A stretch of DNA of 37,523 nucleotides. It comes from Cellulomonas sp. B6 (GTDB lineage Bacteria; Actinomycetota; Actinomycetes; Actinomycetales; Cellulomonadaceae). The stretch spans positions 1 through 37,523 of the forward strand of contig NZ_LNTD01000091.1 in assembly GCF_001462455.1 (NCBI RefSeq), read 5' to 3'. Within the stretch, counting starts at the first letter, position 1; the number at the start of each line of letters is the position of its first letter. This document shows, piece after piece, positions 7,963 through 17,993 of this stretch. The notes below the pieces were generated by a model that saw nothing but the letters and a program-made list of their open reading frames with translations, was not told the origin of the DNA and did no database searches. The position numbers were made by a program, and so were the translations under genes.

Positions 7963-10542
7963 ATGCCTCGTATCCCGCTGACCTGGCTCGGCGACCACGT
8001 CGACCTGCCCGCCGACCTCACGGCCGAGACGCTCGCCGCGGACCTCGTGCGCGTGGGTCTCGAGGAGGAGGCGATCCACTCCTCGGGCGTGACCGGCCCG
8101 CTCGTCGTCGGCCAGGTGCTCGAGCTGACGCCCGAGCCGCAGAAGAACGGCAAGACGATCAACTGGTGCCGCGTCGACGTCGGGGCGCACAACGACCTCG
8201 ACGAGGCCGGTGAGCCGACGGTCGCGCGCGGCATCGTGTGCGGCGCGCACAACTTCGGCGTGGGCGACCGTGTCGTCGTCGCGCTGCCGGGCGCGGTGCT
8301 GCCCGGGCCGTTCCCGATCGCGGCGCGCAAGACGTACGGGCACGTGTCCGACGGCATGATCTGCTCGGCCCGCGAGCTCGGCCTGGGAGAGGACCACGCG
8401 GGCATCATCGTGCTGTCGCGCCTCGGCCACGGCGACGACGTGACGGCACCCGGCACCGACGCGCTGCGCCTGCTGGGCCTGGCCGACGAGGTGCTCGAGA
8501 TCAACGTGACCCCGGACCGGGGTTACTGCTTCTCGATGCGCGGCGTCGCGCGCGAGTACGCGCACTCGACGGGTGCGCGCTTCACGGACCACGGCCTGCC
8601 GTCCGACGACGTGCTGCGCGAGCGACCCCCGGGGTTCGGCGTCGAGATCGACGACGACGCGGGCGTCCACGACGTGCCGGGCTGCGACCGGTTCGTCGCG
8701 CAGGTCGTGCGCGGCGTCGCGGCGTCCGCGCCGTCGCCGGCGTGGCTGCAGCGGCGCCTCACGCAGGCCGGCATGCGGCCCATCGGCCTGGCGGTCGACG
8801 TGACGAACTACGTGATGCTCGACCTGGGCCAGCCCATGCACGCCTACGACCTCGCGACGCTGACGGCGCCCGTGGTCGTGCGGCGCGCGCGGGCGGGGGA
8901 GCGCACGACGACGCTCGACGGCGTCGAGCGCACGCTCGACGCGCAGGACCTGCTGGTCACCGACTCGACCGGGGGGCGTGCGGCGCGCGTCCTCGGGATC
9001 GCGGGCGTCATGGGCGGTGCGGACTCCGAGGTGTCGGACGGCACGACGGACCTGCTGCTCGAGGCCGCGCACTTCGACGCGGTCAGCGTCGCGCGGTCCT
9101 CGCGGCGGCACCGCCTGAGCTCGGAGGCGTCCAAGCGGTTCGAGCGCGGCGTCGACCCGCGGCTCGCCCGGGTCGCGGTCGCGCGCGCCGCGGCGCTGCT
9201 CGTCGAGCACGGCGGCGGCACGGTCGACGACGCGCTCACCGACGTCGACCGCACGGGCGCGCCCGCGCCGGTCGCGTTCGACCCCGCGCAGGCGGGGCGG
9301 CTCGTCGGCGTGCCGTACACCGACGAGGAGGTGCGCTCGACCCTTGAGGAGATCGGCTGCACGGTCGACGCGTCGGCCGTGCCGTGGCGGGTCGTGGTGC
9401 CGACGTGGCGTCCCGACCTGCTCGCGGGCGTCGACCTGGTCGAGGAGGTCGCGCGCCTGCGCGGCTACGACGCGATCCCCTCGATCGTCCCCGCGGCCCC
9501 CACGGGCAGCGGGCTGACGCGCTCGCAGCGCCAGCGGCGCGCGGTCGCCGACGGCCTCGCGGCGGCGGGGCTCGTCGAGGTGCTGAGCTACCCGTTCGTC
9601 TCGGCCGCGCAGCTCGACGCGCTCGGGCTGGCCGCGGACGACGAGCGGCGCCACGCGGTGCGCCTGGTCAACCCGCTCGCCGACGGTCAGCCGCTGATGC
9701 GCACCGACCTGCTCGTCACGCTGCTGGAGACCGCGCGTCGCAACGTCGCGCGCGGCACGACGGACCTCGGCGTGTTCGAGCTCGGGCTGGTGACGCTCCC
9801 GGGTGCGGACGGCGGGGTCGCGCCGCGGCTGCCCGGGGGCGTGCGCCCCGCGGACGACGTGCTCGCGACCGTCGAGGCGGCCGTGCCGCACCAGCCGCTG
9901 CACGTCGCGGGCGTGCTCACGGGGCTCGTCGAGCCGGCCGGGCACTGGGGTCCCGGCCGCCGCGCCGACCACGCCGACGCGATCGCGCTCGTGCAGCGCG
10001 TCGCGCAGCGTGTGGGCGTCGAGCTCGCGGTCGCGGCCGACGGCGAGCGTGCACCGTTCCACCCGGGCCGGTGCGCGCGCCTCACGGCGCCGACGGGCGC
10101 GGTCGTGGGGCACGCGGGCGAGCTGCACCCGCAGGTCGTCGCTGCGCTCGACCTGCCGGCGCGCGCGGTCGCGTTCGAGGTCGACCTCACGGCGCTGCTC
10201 GCGGCGTCGTCGGACGCGCCCGTCGAGGCCACACCCGTCTCGACGTTCCCGGTCGCGAAGGAGGACGTCGCGCTCGTCGTGGCGTCCGACGTCCCGGCGG
10301 CGGACGTGCTGGCCGCGGTCCGCGCGGGTGTCGAGCAGAGCCCCGCGGGCGACGTGCTGGAGGACGTGCGGCTGTTCGACGTCTACACGGGCGACCAGAT
10401 CGGCGAGGGTCGCACGTCGCTCGCGTTCGCGCTGCGCCTGCGTGCTCCGGACCGCACGCTGACGGCGGCCGAGACCGCGGCGGTGCGTGACGCGGTCGTG
10501 GCCGAGGCGCACGCGCGCGTCGGCGCGGAGCTGCGCGCGTAG
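7963..10542 (+). CDS. pheT: Phenylalanyl-tRNA synthetase beta subunit
   Basis: An 859-residue partner of PheS. Domains in order: N-terminal MPRIPLTWLGDHVDLP; EMAP-II-like tRNA-binding domain (about 40-160); the B3/B4 editing region that hydrolyses mischarged Tyr-tRNA-Phe (about 215-390, with SRRHRLSSEASKRFERGVDP); B5 (about 425-495); the synthetase-like core; and the C-terminal FDX-ACB anticodon-binding domain (about 765-857, with STFPVAKEDVALVV and GRTSLAFALRLRAPDRTLT). All domains appear complete. ATG 7963 begins one base after the pheS stop. A strong hairpin follows at 10562, so pheST ends here. Confidence 0.97.
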   Translation: MPRIPLTWLGDHVDLPADLTAETLAADLVRVGLEEEAIHSSGVTGPLVVGQVLELTPEPQKNGKTINWCRVDVGAHNDLDEAGEPTVARGIVCGAHNFGVGDRVVVALPGAVLPGPFPIAARKTYGHVSDGMICSARELGLGEDHAGIIVLSRLGHGDDVTAPGTDALRLLGLADEVLEINVTPDRGYCFSMRGVAREYAHSTGARFTDHGLPSDDVLRERPPGFGVEIDDDAGVHDVPGCDRFVAQVVRGVAASAPSPAWLQRRLTQAGMRPIGLAVDVTNYVMLDLGQPMHAYDLATLTAPVVVRRARAGERTTTLDGVERTLDAQDLLVTDSTGGRAARVLGIAGVMGGADSEVSDGTTDLLLEAAHFDAVSVARSSRRHRLSSEASKRFERGVDPRLARVAVARAAALLVEHGGGTVDDALTDVDRTGAPAPVAFDPAQAGRLVGVPYTDEEVRSTLEEIGCTVDASAVPWRVVVPTWRPDLLAGVDLVEEVARLRGYDAIPSIVPAAPTGSGLTRSQRQRRAVADGLAAAGLVEVLSYPFVSAAQLDALGLAADDERRHAVRLVNPLADGQPLMRTDLLVTLLETARRNVARGTTDLGVFELGLVTLPGADGGVAPRLPGGVRPADDVLATVEAAVPHQPLHVAGVLTGLVEPAGHWGPGRRADHADAIALVQRVAQRVGVELAVAADGERAPFHPGRCARLTAPTGAVVGHAGELHPQVVAALDLPARAVAFEVDLTALLAASSDAPVEATPVSTFPVAKEDVALVVASDVPAADVLAAVRAGVEQSPAGDVLEDVRLFDVYTGDQIGEGRTSLAFALRLRAPDRTLTAAETAAVRDAVVAEAHARVGAELRA

Positions 10543-10561
10543 CGGACGGTTCCGTCTCACG

Positions 10562-10596
10562 GCAGGCCGGTCCCGGGGTCCCCGGGACCGGCCTGC
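10562..10596 (+). terminator. Terminator of pheS-pheT
   Basis: Perfect 16-bp inverted repeat (10562-10577 with 10581-10596) with a GTC loop, 20 nt after the pheT stop; the strongest hairpin in this part of the window. Confidence 0.9.
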
Positions 10597-10668
10597 GTCG
10601 TCCCGCCGGGGGGCGCTCACGGCTCCGCACGCGGGGAAACCCGGACGAACCGGGGCGTCGTCGGACGA

Positions 10669-10698
10669 GTTCACCAGATAGTTACTGTCGGGTAGTTG
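10669..10698 (+). promoter_or_regulatory. Candidate PHO box (PhoP operator) upstream of the nuclease/nucleotidase gene
   Basis: Three tandem heptamers, GTTCACC (10669), GTTACTG (10681) and GTAGTTG (10692), are spaced 12 and 11 nt. The first is identical to the Streptomyces PHO-box core GTTCACC, which occurs as 11-nt direct repeats; the others are degenerate. The patch is conspicuously A+T-richer than its surroundings and lies about 115 nt before the GTG of a secreted phosphate-releasing enzyme. The site probably overlaps the promoter. Inferred, not proven. Confidence 0.45.
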
Positions 10699-10813
10699 CG
10701 GCGAAAGGGACGGACCGCGCAGGGTGAGGACGGCCGTCCAGGTGCGGCCGCCTGCCCGCGCGACGAGGCGTGGTCACCACGACCCCTCGCCGCGCCCGAC
10801 GGAGGAGATCTGC

Positions 10814-13800
10814 GTGCACGTCAGACGAACGGCCACCGGAGCGCTCACCGCGCTCGCCCTGGTGCTCAGCGGCGGCGTGGCAGCCGCCGGAGCCGCGAGC
10901 GCGGCGGTGTCGACCGACGCGACCCTGCTGGTCAACGAGGTGTACGGGGGCGGCGGCAACTCCGGTGCCCCGTTCGACCGGGACTTCGTCGAGCTGGTCA
11001 ACACGGGAGACGACCCTGTGGACCTCGCGGGGTACTCGCTGCAGTACGCGTCCGTGACGGGCGCGTCGTGGCAGGTCACGCCGCTGTCCGGCAGCGTGCC
11101 CGCCGGTGCGACGTTCGTCGTCGGGCAGGCGTTCGGCGCGAACACCGCGGCGCCCGACGTGCCGGTCGACCTCGAGGGCACGAACGTCGCGATGAGCGGC
11201 ACGAACGGCAAGGTCGCGCTCGTGCAGGGCACCGCGGCGCTGACGTGCTCGACCGGGTGCGCGCAGGTCGACACGGTCGTCGACCTGCTCGGCTGGGGGC
11301 CGACCGCGTCGTCGTTCGCCGGCACCGCCCCGGCGCCCGCGACGACGAACGCGACGTCGGTGCAGCGCGACGACGCGCACACGCACACGGCCGACAACGC
11401 GGCTGACTTCCGCGCCGCGACGCCGACGCCCACGCCGGCGGGCTCGGGACCGGGCGAGCCCGGCGAACCCGGTGAGCCGACGACCGTGACGATCGCCGAG
11501 GTGCAGGGCACCGGCGACGCGTCGCCGCTCGTGGGCCGCACGGTCACGACGTCCGGCGTCGTCACCGCGGTCTACGCGACCGGCGGCTACGACGGCTACG
11601 TGCTGCAGACCCCGGGCTCGGGTGGCGGCGACACCACCGGACGTACGGGGTCCGAGGCGGTGTTCGTGTACTCGCCGTCGACCGTCGGGCAGGTGTCCAC
11701 CGGGCAGCACGTGCGCGTGACCGGGCAGGTCGCCGAGTACTTCGGCCTCACGCAGATCGCGGTCGAGGGTGCCGCGGCGCTCGAGCAGCTCCCGGCCGCC
11801 GACGCGCCGACGCCCGTGCAGGGCACGTGGCCCGCGGACGCGGCGGCGCGCGAGGCGCTCGAGTCGATGCTGTACCTGCCGACCGGCGACCTCACGGTCT
11901 CGAACACGTACACGACCAACCAGTACGGCGAGGTCGCGCTCGCGGTCGGCACGACGCCGCTGCTGCAGCCGACCGACGTCGCACGCCCGGGCACGCCCGA
12001 GGCCGCGGCGGTCGTCGCCGACAACGCCGCACGCGGCGTCGTGCTCGACGACGGCGCGTCGACCAACTTCCTCGCGCCCGGCAACGGCGCGCTGACGCCG
12101 CCCTACGTGTCGCTCGACAACCCCGTGCGGATCGGCGCGGCCGTGCAGTTCACCGACCCGGTCGTCGTCGACTACCGCAACAACGCGTGGAAGCTCAGCC
12201 CGACCGCGCCTGTCGCGGCCGGCGGGCCCGCGCCCGCGACGTTCGAGGACACCCGCACCGCGGCACCCGCGGCCGTGGGCGGCGACCTGAGCGTGGCCTC
12301 GTTCAACGTCCTCAACTACTTCACGACGCTCGGCGACGAGAACCCCGCATGCGTGCCGTACCGCGACCCCACGGGTGAGCCGGTCACGGTCCGCGAGGGC
12401 TGCGACCAGCGCGGCGCGTGGGACAAGGCGGACCTCGAGCGGCAGCAGGACAAGATCGTCGCGGCCATCACGGCGCTCGACGCCGACGTGGTCGGCCTGC
12501 TCGAGATCGAGAACTCGGCACGCGTCACGGGCACGCCCGACGCGGCGCTCGCGACGCTCGTCGACGCGCTCAACGAGGCCGCCGGTGCCGGGACGTGGGC
12601 GTACGTCCCGTCGTCCGCCGAGCTCCCGCCGGCGGCCGAGCAGGACGTCATCACCAACGCGATCATCTACCGCCCGGCCGCGGCGACGCCCACGGGCGAC
12701 GCCCGTGCGCTGGGCGACCAGGGCGGCGACGACCAGGCGTTCGGCAACGCGCGCGAGCCGATCGGCCAGGTCTTCACGCCGGCCGCGGGCGGCGAGCCCC
12801 TGCTCGTCGTGGTGAACCACTTCAAGTCCAAGAGCTCGGCCGGCCCCTGGCCGGGCGACCGCGACACGGGCGACGGGCAGGGCGCGTCGAACGAGTCGCG
12901 CGTGCGCCAGGCGACCGCGCTGCGCGACTGGGTGCCCACCGTGCAGGGCGACGCCACGGCGGTCGCGCTGGTCGGTGACTTCAACTCGTACACGCACGAG
13001 GACCCGCTGCAGGTGCTGTACGACGCGGGCTACGTCAACGCCGCGGCGCAGCTCGCACCGGGTGAGCACTCGTACGCGTTCCAGGGCCTGTCGGGCTCGC
13101 TCGACCACGTGCTGCTCAACGAGGCGGCCGCGACCCGGGCGACCGGCGCGGACGTGTGGGGCATCAACGCCGAGGAGTCGATCGCGCTCGAGTACAGCCG
13201 GTTCAACTACCACGGCACGTCGTTCTACGCGCCGGACCCGTACCGGTCGTCGGACCACAACCCGGTCAAGGTGGGCTTCGCCGCGGGCGAGGACAACACC
13301 GGCCCGGTCGACCTCACGTTCCTCAACATCAACGACTTCCACGGTCGCATCGACGCCAACACCGTGAAGTTCGCGGGGACCGTCGAGCAGCAGCGCGCGG
13401 CGGCGGACGGCCCGGTGGCCTTCCTGTCGGCGGGCGACAACATCGGTGCGTCGCTGTTCGCGTCGGCCGTGCAGGACGACCAGCCGACGATCGACGTGCT
13501 GAACGCGCTGGACCTGCGCGCGTCGGCGGTCGGCAACCACGAGTTCGACAAGGGGTACGACGACCTCGTCGACCGCGTGATCGCGGGTGGTGACAACGCC
13601 GCGTTCCCGTACCTGGGCGCGAACGTCTACGAGAAGGGCACCACGACGCCCGCGCTCGACGAGTACGCGCTGCTCGACATGGGTGGTGTGAGCGTCGCCG
13701 TGATCGGCGTGGTCACGCAGGAGACCCCGACGCTCGTGACGCCGGGCGGCATCGCCGGTCTCGACTTCGGCGACCCGGTCGAGGCGGTCAACCGCGTCGC

Positions 13801-15793
13801 GGCGCAGCTCACGGACGGCGACCCCGCCAACGGCGAGGCCGACGTCATCGTGGCGCAGTACCACGAGGGCGCGGGCGCCGGGACGCCCGACGGCGCGACC
13901 CTCGAGGAGGAGGTCGCCGCGGGCGGCGCGTTCGCGGCGATCGTGAGCGAGACGGTCCCCGCGGTCGACGTGATCTTCACGGGCCACACGCACAAGCAGT
14001 ACGCGTGGCTCGCGTCGAACGGCGACGTCGAGCGTCCGGTCGTGCAGACCGGCTCCTACGGCGAGCTCCTCGGCAAGGTCGTGCTCACGTACGACCGCGA
14101 CGCCGACGAGGTGACGGCCGTGACCGCGCAGAACGTCGCGCGCACCACGACGGCCGACACCGACCTCGTCGCGGCCTACCCGCGCGTCGCCGAGGTCAAG
14201 ACGATCGTCGACGCGGCGCTCGCGTACGCGAACGAGGTCGGTGCGCAGCCGGTCGGCTCGGTCACGGCGGACGTCACGACCGCGTTCAGCGGCGGCGCGT
14301 ACGTCGGCGGCGTGTACCAGGGCTCGGCCCCGGGCACGACGACGGGCCGTGACGACCGCAGCCGCGAGTCGGCGCTCGGCAACCTCGTGGCGGACGCGCT
14401 GCTCGACACGCTGGCCTCGCCGGAGCGCGGCGGTGCCGACATCGGCGTCGTCAACCCCGGCGGTCTGCGTTCCGAGCTGCTGTACGCGCCCGACGGCACG
14501 ATCACGTACGCCGGGGCCAACGCGGTCCTGCCGTTCGTCAACAACCTCTGGACCACGACCCTCACGGGCGACCAGGTGGTGACGATGCTCGAGCAGCAGT
14601 GGCAGACCAACGCGGACGGCACGATCCCGAGCCGCCCGTACCTGCAGCTGGGGCTGTCGGACAACGTCGCCTACACGTACGACGCGACGCGGCCGCTGGG
14701 CGACCGCATCACGTCGGTCACGGTCGACGGCGCGCCGATCGACCCGGCGGGGGAGTACCGCATCGGCACGTTCTCGTTCCTCGCGCAGGGCGGCGACAAC
14801 TTCCGGGTGTTCTCGCAGGGCACGGCCACGGCGGACTCGGGCCTCATCGACCGCGACGCGTGGATCGCGTACCTGCAGGCGCACCCGGGGCTGACGCCGG
14901 ACTTCGCCGAGCGCGCGGTGTCGGTGCCCGCGCTCGACGCGCCGGTGGCACCGGGCGACGAGCTGACGTTCACGGTCGGCGGGATCAACCTCACGAGCCT
15001 CGGGGCCCCGGAGAACACCGCGGTCGAGGTGCTGTGGGGCGAGCAGTCGCTCGGGTCTTTCCCGCTCGTGCGGGGCGACGGGCCCGACGCGTCCGCGCAG
15101 GTCACGGTCACGGTGCCCGCGGGCGTCGAGCCCGGTGAGCACGCGCTGACGGTCGTGGCCGCACCCAGCGGGACCACCGCGACCGTGCCCGTGACGGTCG
15201 AGGCGGGTCTGCCCGCGTCGACCACGACGCTCACGGCCTCGCCCGACTCGCACGTGCACGGCACGTGGGGGCAGCGCGCGCGCCTGGTCGCGACGGTCAC
15301 GGCCGACGCCCCGGTGACGGGGGCGGTCGAGTTCGTCGTCGGCGACGACGTGCTCGGCACGGCCGCCCTGCGCGACGGCCGCGCGACGTTCACGCTGCCG
15401 GCGGCCACGGCGGCGGGGACCTACGAGGTCGTGGCCCGGTGGGCCGGGACCGACGCGGTCGCGGGCTCGCAGTCGGAGCCGGTGACCGTCACGGTCGAGC
15501 AGGCGACCAGCACGACGACGCTCAACGTCGTGCAGTCCCCGCTGCCCCGGTGGGTGCCGTCGGCGTGGGTCGCGACCGTCGCCCTCGACACGTGGCGCGT
15601 GCCGTCCGGCACGGTCGAGCTGCGCGAGGGCGACCGGGTCGTGGCGCGCGCGAACGTCGTGCTCGGCGTCGCGATCGGCACGGTGCCGCGCGACATCGGC
15701 AGCGGCACGCACCGCCTCACCGCGGTGTTCGTGCCGTCCGACCCGACGAACGTCGCGGGCAGCACGAGCCGCACGGTGTCGGTCCGCGGCTGA
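10814..15793 (+). CDS. Secreted ExeM/NucH-type nuclease fused to 5'-nucleotidase, with lamin-tail and Ig-like domains
   Basis: A 1659-residue extracellular enzyme. Order of parts: Sec signal peptide (about 1-31, ending AAAGAASA); lamin-tail domain (about 36-200); Pro/Gly linker (201-222); OB-fold of NucH/YhcR type (about 224-325); endonuclease/exonuclease/phosphatase domain (about 490-820) with SFNVLNYF, LLEIEN (Glu565), NHFKSK, GDFNSY, SLDHVL and SSDHNPV (Asp814, His815); calcineurin-like 5'-nucleotidase domain (about 833-1110) with NINDFHG, GDN, GNHEFD, QYHEG and GHTH; nucleotidase C-terminal domain (about 1140-1340) with NPGGLRSEL and GGDNF; then Ig-like modules (about 1375-1655). All metal-binding motifs are intact. 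It should cut external DNA or RNA and then remove phosphate from the nucleotides. No LPXTG or other anchor is seen. GTG 10814 has GGAGGAG 7 nt upstream. Single-gene unit, probably phosphate-regulated. Confidence 0.93.
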   Translation: MHVRRTATGALTALALVLSGGVAAAGAASAAVSTDATLLVNEVYGGGGNSGAPFDRDFVELVNTGDDPVDLAGYSLQYASVTGASWQVTPLSGSVPAGATFVVGQAFGANTAAPDVPVDLEGTNVAMSGTNGKVALVQGTAALTCSTGCAQVDTVVDLLGWGPTASSFAGTAPAPATTNATSVQRDDAHTHTADNAADFRAATPTPTPAGSGPGEPGEPGEPTTVTIAEVQGTGDASPLVGRTVTTSGVVTAVYATGGYDGYVLQTPGSGGGDTTGRTGSEAVFVYSPSTVGQVSTGQHVRVTGQVAEYFGLTQIAVEGAAALEQLPAADAPTPVQGTWPADAAAREALESMLYLPTGDLTVSNTYTTNQYGEVALAVGTTPLLQPTDVARPGTPEAAAVVADNAARGVVLDDGASTNFLAPGNGALTPPYVSLDNPVRIGAAVQFTDPVVVDYRNNAWKLSPTAPVAAGGPAPATFEDTRTAAPAAVGGDLSVASFNVLNYFTTLGDENPACVPYRDPTGEPVTVREGCDQRGAWDKADLERQQDKIVAAITALDADVVGLLEIENSARVTGTPDAALATLVDALNEAAGAGTWAYVPSSAELPPAAEQDVITNAIIYRPAAATPTGDARALGDQGGDDQAFGNAREPIGQVFTPAAGGEPLLVVVNHFKSKSSAGPWPGDRDTGDGQGASNESRVRQATALRDWVPTVQGDATAVALVGDFNSYTHEDPLQVLYDAGYVNAAAQLAPGEHSYAFQGLSGSLDHVLLNEAAATRATGADVWGINAEESIALEYSRFNYHGTSFYAPDPYRSSDHNPVKVGFAAGEDNTGPVDLTFLNINDFHGRIDANTVKFAGTVEQQRAAADGPVAFLSAGDNIGASLFASAVQDDQPTIDVLNALDLRASAVGNHEFDKGYDDLVDRVIAGGDNAAFPYLGANVYEKGTTTPALDEYALLDMGGVSVAVIGVVTQETPTLVTPGGIAGLDFGDPVEAVNRVAAQLTDGDPANGEADVIVAQYHEGAGAGTPDGATLEEEVAAGGAFAAIVSETVPAVDVIFTGHTHKQYAWLASNGDVERPVVQTGSYGELLGKVVLTYDRDADEVTAVTAQNVARTTTADTDLVAAYPRVAEVKTIVDAALAYANEVGAQPVGSVTADVTTAFSGGAYVGGVYQGSAPGTTTGRDDRSRESALGNLVADALLDTLASPERGGADIGVVNPGGLRSELLYAPDGTITYAGANAVLPFVNNLWTTTLTGDQVVTMLEQQWQTNADGTIPSRPYLQLGLSDNVAYTYDATRPLGDRITSVTVDGAPIDPAGEYRIGTFSFLAQGGDNFRVFSQGTATADSGLIDRDAWIAYLQAHPGLTPDFAERAVSVPALDAPVAPGDELTFTVGGINLTSLGAPENTAVEVLWGEQSLGSFPLVRGDGPDASAQVTVTVPAGVEPGEHALTVVAAPSGTTATVPVTVEAGLPASTTTLTASPDSHVHGTWGQRARLVATVTADAPVTGAVEFVVGDDVLGTAALRDGRATFTLPAATAAGTYEVVARWAGTDAVAGSQSEPVTVTVEQATSTTTLNVVQSPLPRWVPSAWVATVALDTWRVPSGTVELREGDRVVARANVVLGVAIGTVPRDIGSGTHRLTAVFVPSDPTNVAGSTSRTVSVRG

Positions 15794-15817
15794 CGCGTCG
15801 GCACCGACGCACGGTGG

Positions 15818-15850
15818 GGAGGGGCTCGCCCGGTGAGGGCGGGCCCCTCC
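15818..15850 (+). terminator. Terminator of the nuclease/nucleotidase gene
   Basis: GGAGGGGC (15818-15825) pairs with GCCCCTCC (15843-15850), continued through one T-G pair by CGCCC/GGGCG around a GGTGA loop, giving a 14-bp stem 25 nt after the stop. Confidence 0.85.
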
Positions 15851-15932
15851 GTCGTGCGCCGGGCGCGTCCGCGTCCGTCCGGGTGAACCACGCCGCGCAC
15901 GGGCTCGGGACGGTGCACCGCGGTGCCAGCAT

Positions 15933-16499
15933 GTGCGCGTGCCCGACGACATCGCCTTCGTGCGGGAGCTGACCATCACGCCCGAGCTCGTGCGTCGCGT
16001 CGCGCGCGACGCGACGGTCGAGCTGCTCACCGGGCCGCGCATGCTGGCCGTCTGGGCGCTCGTCGCGGCGCCCGTGGCCGTCCTCGTCGGCGTCACGACA
16101 CCCGGACGGCAGGGCGCCTGGGCGGGGTTCGTCGCGGCGGTCCTGCTGCCGGTGCTCGTGGTCTGGCGCACGCGCCGCTCGGCGCGCCGTGCCTTGGGCG
16201 CGACGCTCGTGCCCGGGGCGACGGTGCGGGTGCAGATCCGTGACGACGCGCTGGTCACCGAGACGGCCGCGGGGTCCACGTGCGCACCGTGGAGCACCTA
16301 CGCGGCCGTGCGGGTGCACCGCTCGGCCCTGCTCCTGCGGTTCGCCCGCGTGCCGTCCGTCGTGGTGCTTCCGCGGGCGCTGCTCACGGACGACGACCTC
16401 GCGCTGCTGCGGGCACGCGTCGGTGCGCCGTCGTCCGCCGCGGGCGGGGCGGACGACGGCGCGGCCGGTGCGGTGCCGGGACCTCAGCCCGCGACGTAG
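15933..16499 (+). CDS. YcxB-like small membrane protein
   Basis: A 188-residue protein with two closely spaced membrane segments (about 37-54 and 62-79), then a soluble C-terminal half with beta-rich sequence ([40 protein letters not shown] would be two strands around a turn, residues 98-137). The layout, a short N-terminus, two helices, then a domain with a W-S-x-Y motif, resembles the YcxB-like family of unknown function. The tail after residue 165 is Ala/Gly-rich. The start is uncertain: GTG 15933 or GTG 15939, neither with a clear ribosome binding site. Its 3' end overlaps the converging trpB gene by 16 nt, with no terminator between them. Confidence 0.7.
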   Translation: MRVPDDIAFVRELTITPELVRRVARDATVELLTGPRMLAVWALVAAPVAVLVGVTTPGRQGAWAGFVAAVLLPVLVVWRTRRSARRALGATLVPGATVRVQIRDDALVTETAAGSTCAPWSTYAAVRVHRSALLLRFARVPSVVVLPRALLTDDDLALLRARVGAPSSAAGGADDGAAGAVPGPQPAT

Positions 16500-17800
16500 T
16501 CCTGGTACGCCGGCAGGTCCAGCACGCCGTTGCCCGACAGGCCGATGACGATCGTCTCGTCGGTCGTCGCGGCGCGCGCGTGCGCGAGGGCGCCGGCGAC
16601 CGCGTGCGTCGACTCCGGCGCGGGGATGAGCCCCTCGGCGCGCGCGAACTCGACGCCCGCCGCGAACGCGGCGTCCTGCTCGACGGCGATCGCCTCCATG
16701 AGGCCCAGCTCGTACGCGTGCGACACCATCGGCGCCATGCCGTGGTAGCGCAGGCCGCCGGCGTGGATCGCGGGCGGCACGAAGTCCTTGCCGAGCGTGT
16801 GCATCTTCAGCAGCGGCGTGAGGCCCGCGACGTCGCCGAAGTCGTACCGGTACTCGCCCTGCGTCATCGACGGGCAGGCCGCCGGCTCGCACGCGACCAC
16901 GCGCGTCGTCGTGCCGTCGCGCAGGTTGCGGCCCAGGAACGGGAACGACAGGCCGCCGAGGTTCGACCCGCCGCCCGCGCACCCGAACACGACGTCGGCG
17001 GTCTCGCCGATCTCGTCGAGCTGGGCCAGCGCCTCGACGCCGATGACGCTCTGGTGCAGCAGCACGTGGTTGAGCACCGACCCGAGCGCGTAGTGCGCCG
17101 CGGGGTCCTTGGCGGCCGACTCGATGGCCTCGCTGATCGCCATGCCGAGCGAGCCCGTGGTCGTCGGGTCGGCGGCGAGCATCGCGCGCCCCGCCTCCGT
17201 GAGGTCCGAGGGCGACGCGTGGCACGTCGCGCCGTAGGTCTCCATCTGCATGCGGCGGTACGGCTTGGCGTCGTACGACGCGCGGACCTGCCACACCTCG
17301 CAGTCCAGCCCGAGCAGCGCGCACGCCATGGACAGCGACGCGCCCCACTGGCCCGCGCCCGTCTCGGTGGTGAGCCGCGTGATGCCCTCGACCGCGTTGT
17401 AGTACGCCTGCGCGACCGCCGTGTTCGGCTTGTGCGACCCGGCCGGGGAGACCCCCTCGTACTTGTAGTAGATCTTCGCCGGCGTCCCGAGCGCGCGCTC
17501 GAGGCGCAGCGCCCGCACGAGCGGCGACGGCCGCCACAGCGCGTACATCTCGCGCACGGTCTGCGGGATCTCCACCCAGCGCTCGGTCGAGACCTCCTGC
17601 GCGATGAGCGCCATCGGGAACAGCGGCGCCAGGTCGTCGGGCGTCAAGGGCTCGCGCGTGCCCGGGTGCAGCGCCGGTGGGCACGGCTCGGGCAGGTCCG
17701 CCGCGAGGTTGTACCAGTGCGTCGGCACGCTCGACGGCACCACGGTGCCGACGGGGTCCGTGAGCACGGCGGGTCGGGTCGCGTCGGGGGAGGTCGTCAT
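16484..17800 (-). CDS. trpB: TrpB2-type tryptophan synthase beta subunit
   Basis: A 438-residue PLP enzyme that joins indole and serine to make tryptophan. It belongs to the longer TrpB2 branch: an extended N-terminus ([22 protein letters not shown], about 27-48) and [18 protein letters not shown] with the PLP lysine Lys124. Also present are the catalytic TETGAGQWG (144-152, Glu146) and the phosphate-binding GCAGGGSN (273-280). ATG 17800 is used; an in-frame upstream GTG would add 17 residues unlike the family. It stands alone: no trpA or other trp gene is adjacent, so it probably salvages indole or backs up a main TrpB elsewhere. Divergent from the thiamine operon, with about 200 nt between its start and the riboswitch. 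Confidence 0.9.
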   Translation of the reverse strand: MTTSPDATRPAVLTDPVGTVVPSSVPTHWYNLAADLPEPCPPALHPGTREPLTPDDLAPLFPMALIAQEVSTERWVEIPQTVREMYALWRPSPLVRALRLERALGTPAKIYYKYEGVSPAGSHKPNTAVAQAYYNAVEGITRLTTETGAGQWGASLSMACALLGLDCEVWQVRASYDAKPYRRMQMETYGATCHASPSDLTEAGRAMLAADPTTTGSLGMAISEAIESAAKDPAAHYALGSVLNHVLLHQSVIGVEALAQLDEIGETADVVFGCAGGGSNLGGLSFPFLGRNLRDGTTTRVVACEPAACPSMTQGEYRYDFGDVAGLTPLLKMHTLGKDFVPPAIHAGGLRYHGMAPMVSHAYELGLMEAIAVEQDAAFAAGVEFARAEGLIPAPESTHAVAGALAHARAATTDETIVIGLSGNGVLDLPAYQDYVAG

Positions 17801-17993
17801 GTCGCCTCGCAGGGTCGGGCGCGCACGCGCGCGGTGGCGGACGCGGGTCACGTCCGCCGCCCCCGGGCGTCGGCGACCCGCACCGCGAGGGTAGCGGCGC
17901 GTGCCCGCGCCCGGCGGGCACGTCCACGACCAGGGGCGACGTGCGCCCCGGCTCGCGGCGCGGACGCCCCTGGGAGGGCGTGCGCGGGGTTGC

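Noticed and set aside
10682..16297. An uninterrupted 1871-codon minus-strand frame opposite the nuclease gene, and similar long antisense frames elsewhere
   Set aside because: Translations are Arg/Ala/Val-rich with no recognisable family and simply mirror the codon bias of the plus-strand gene, a known effect of extreme G+C content.
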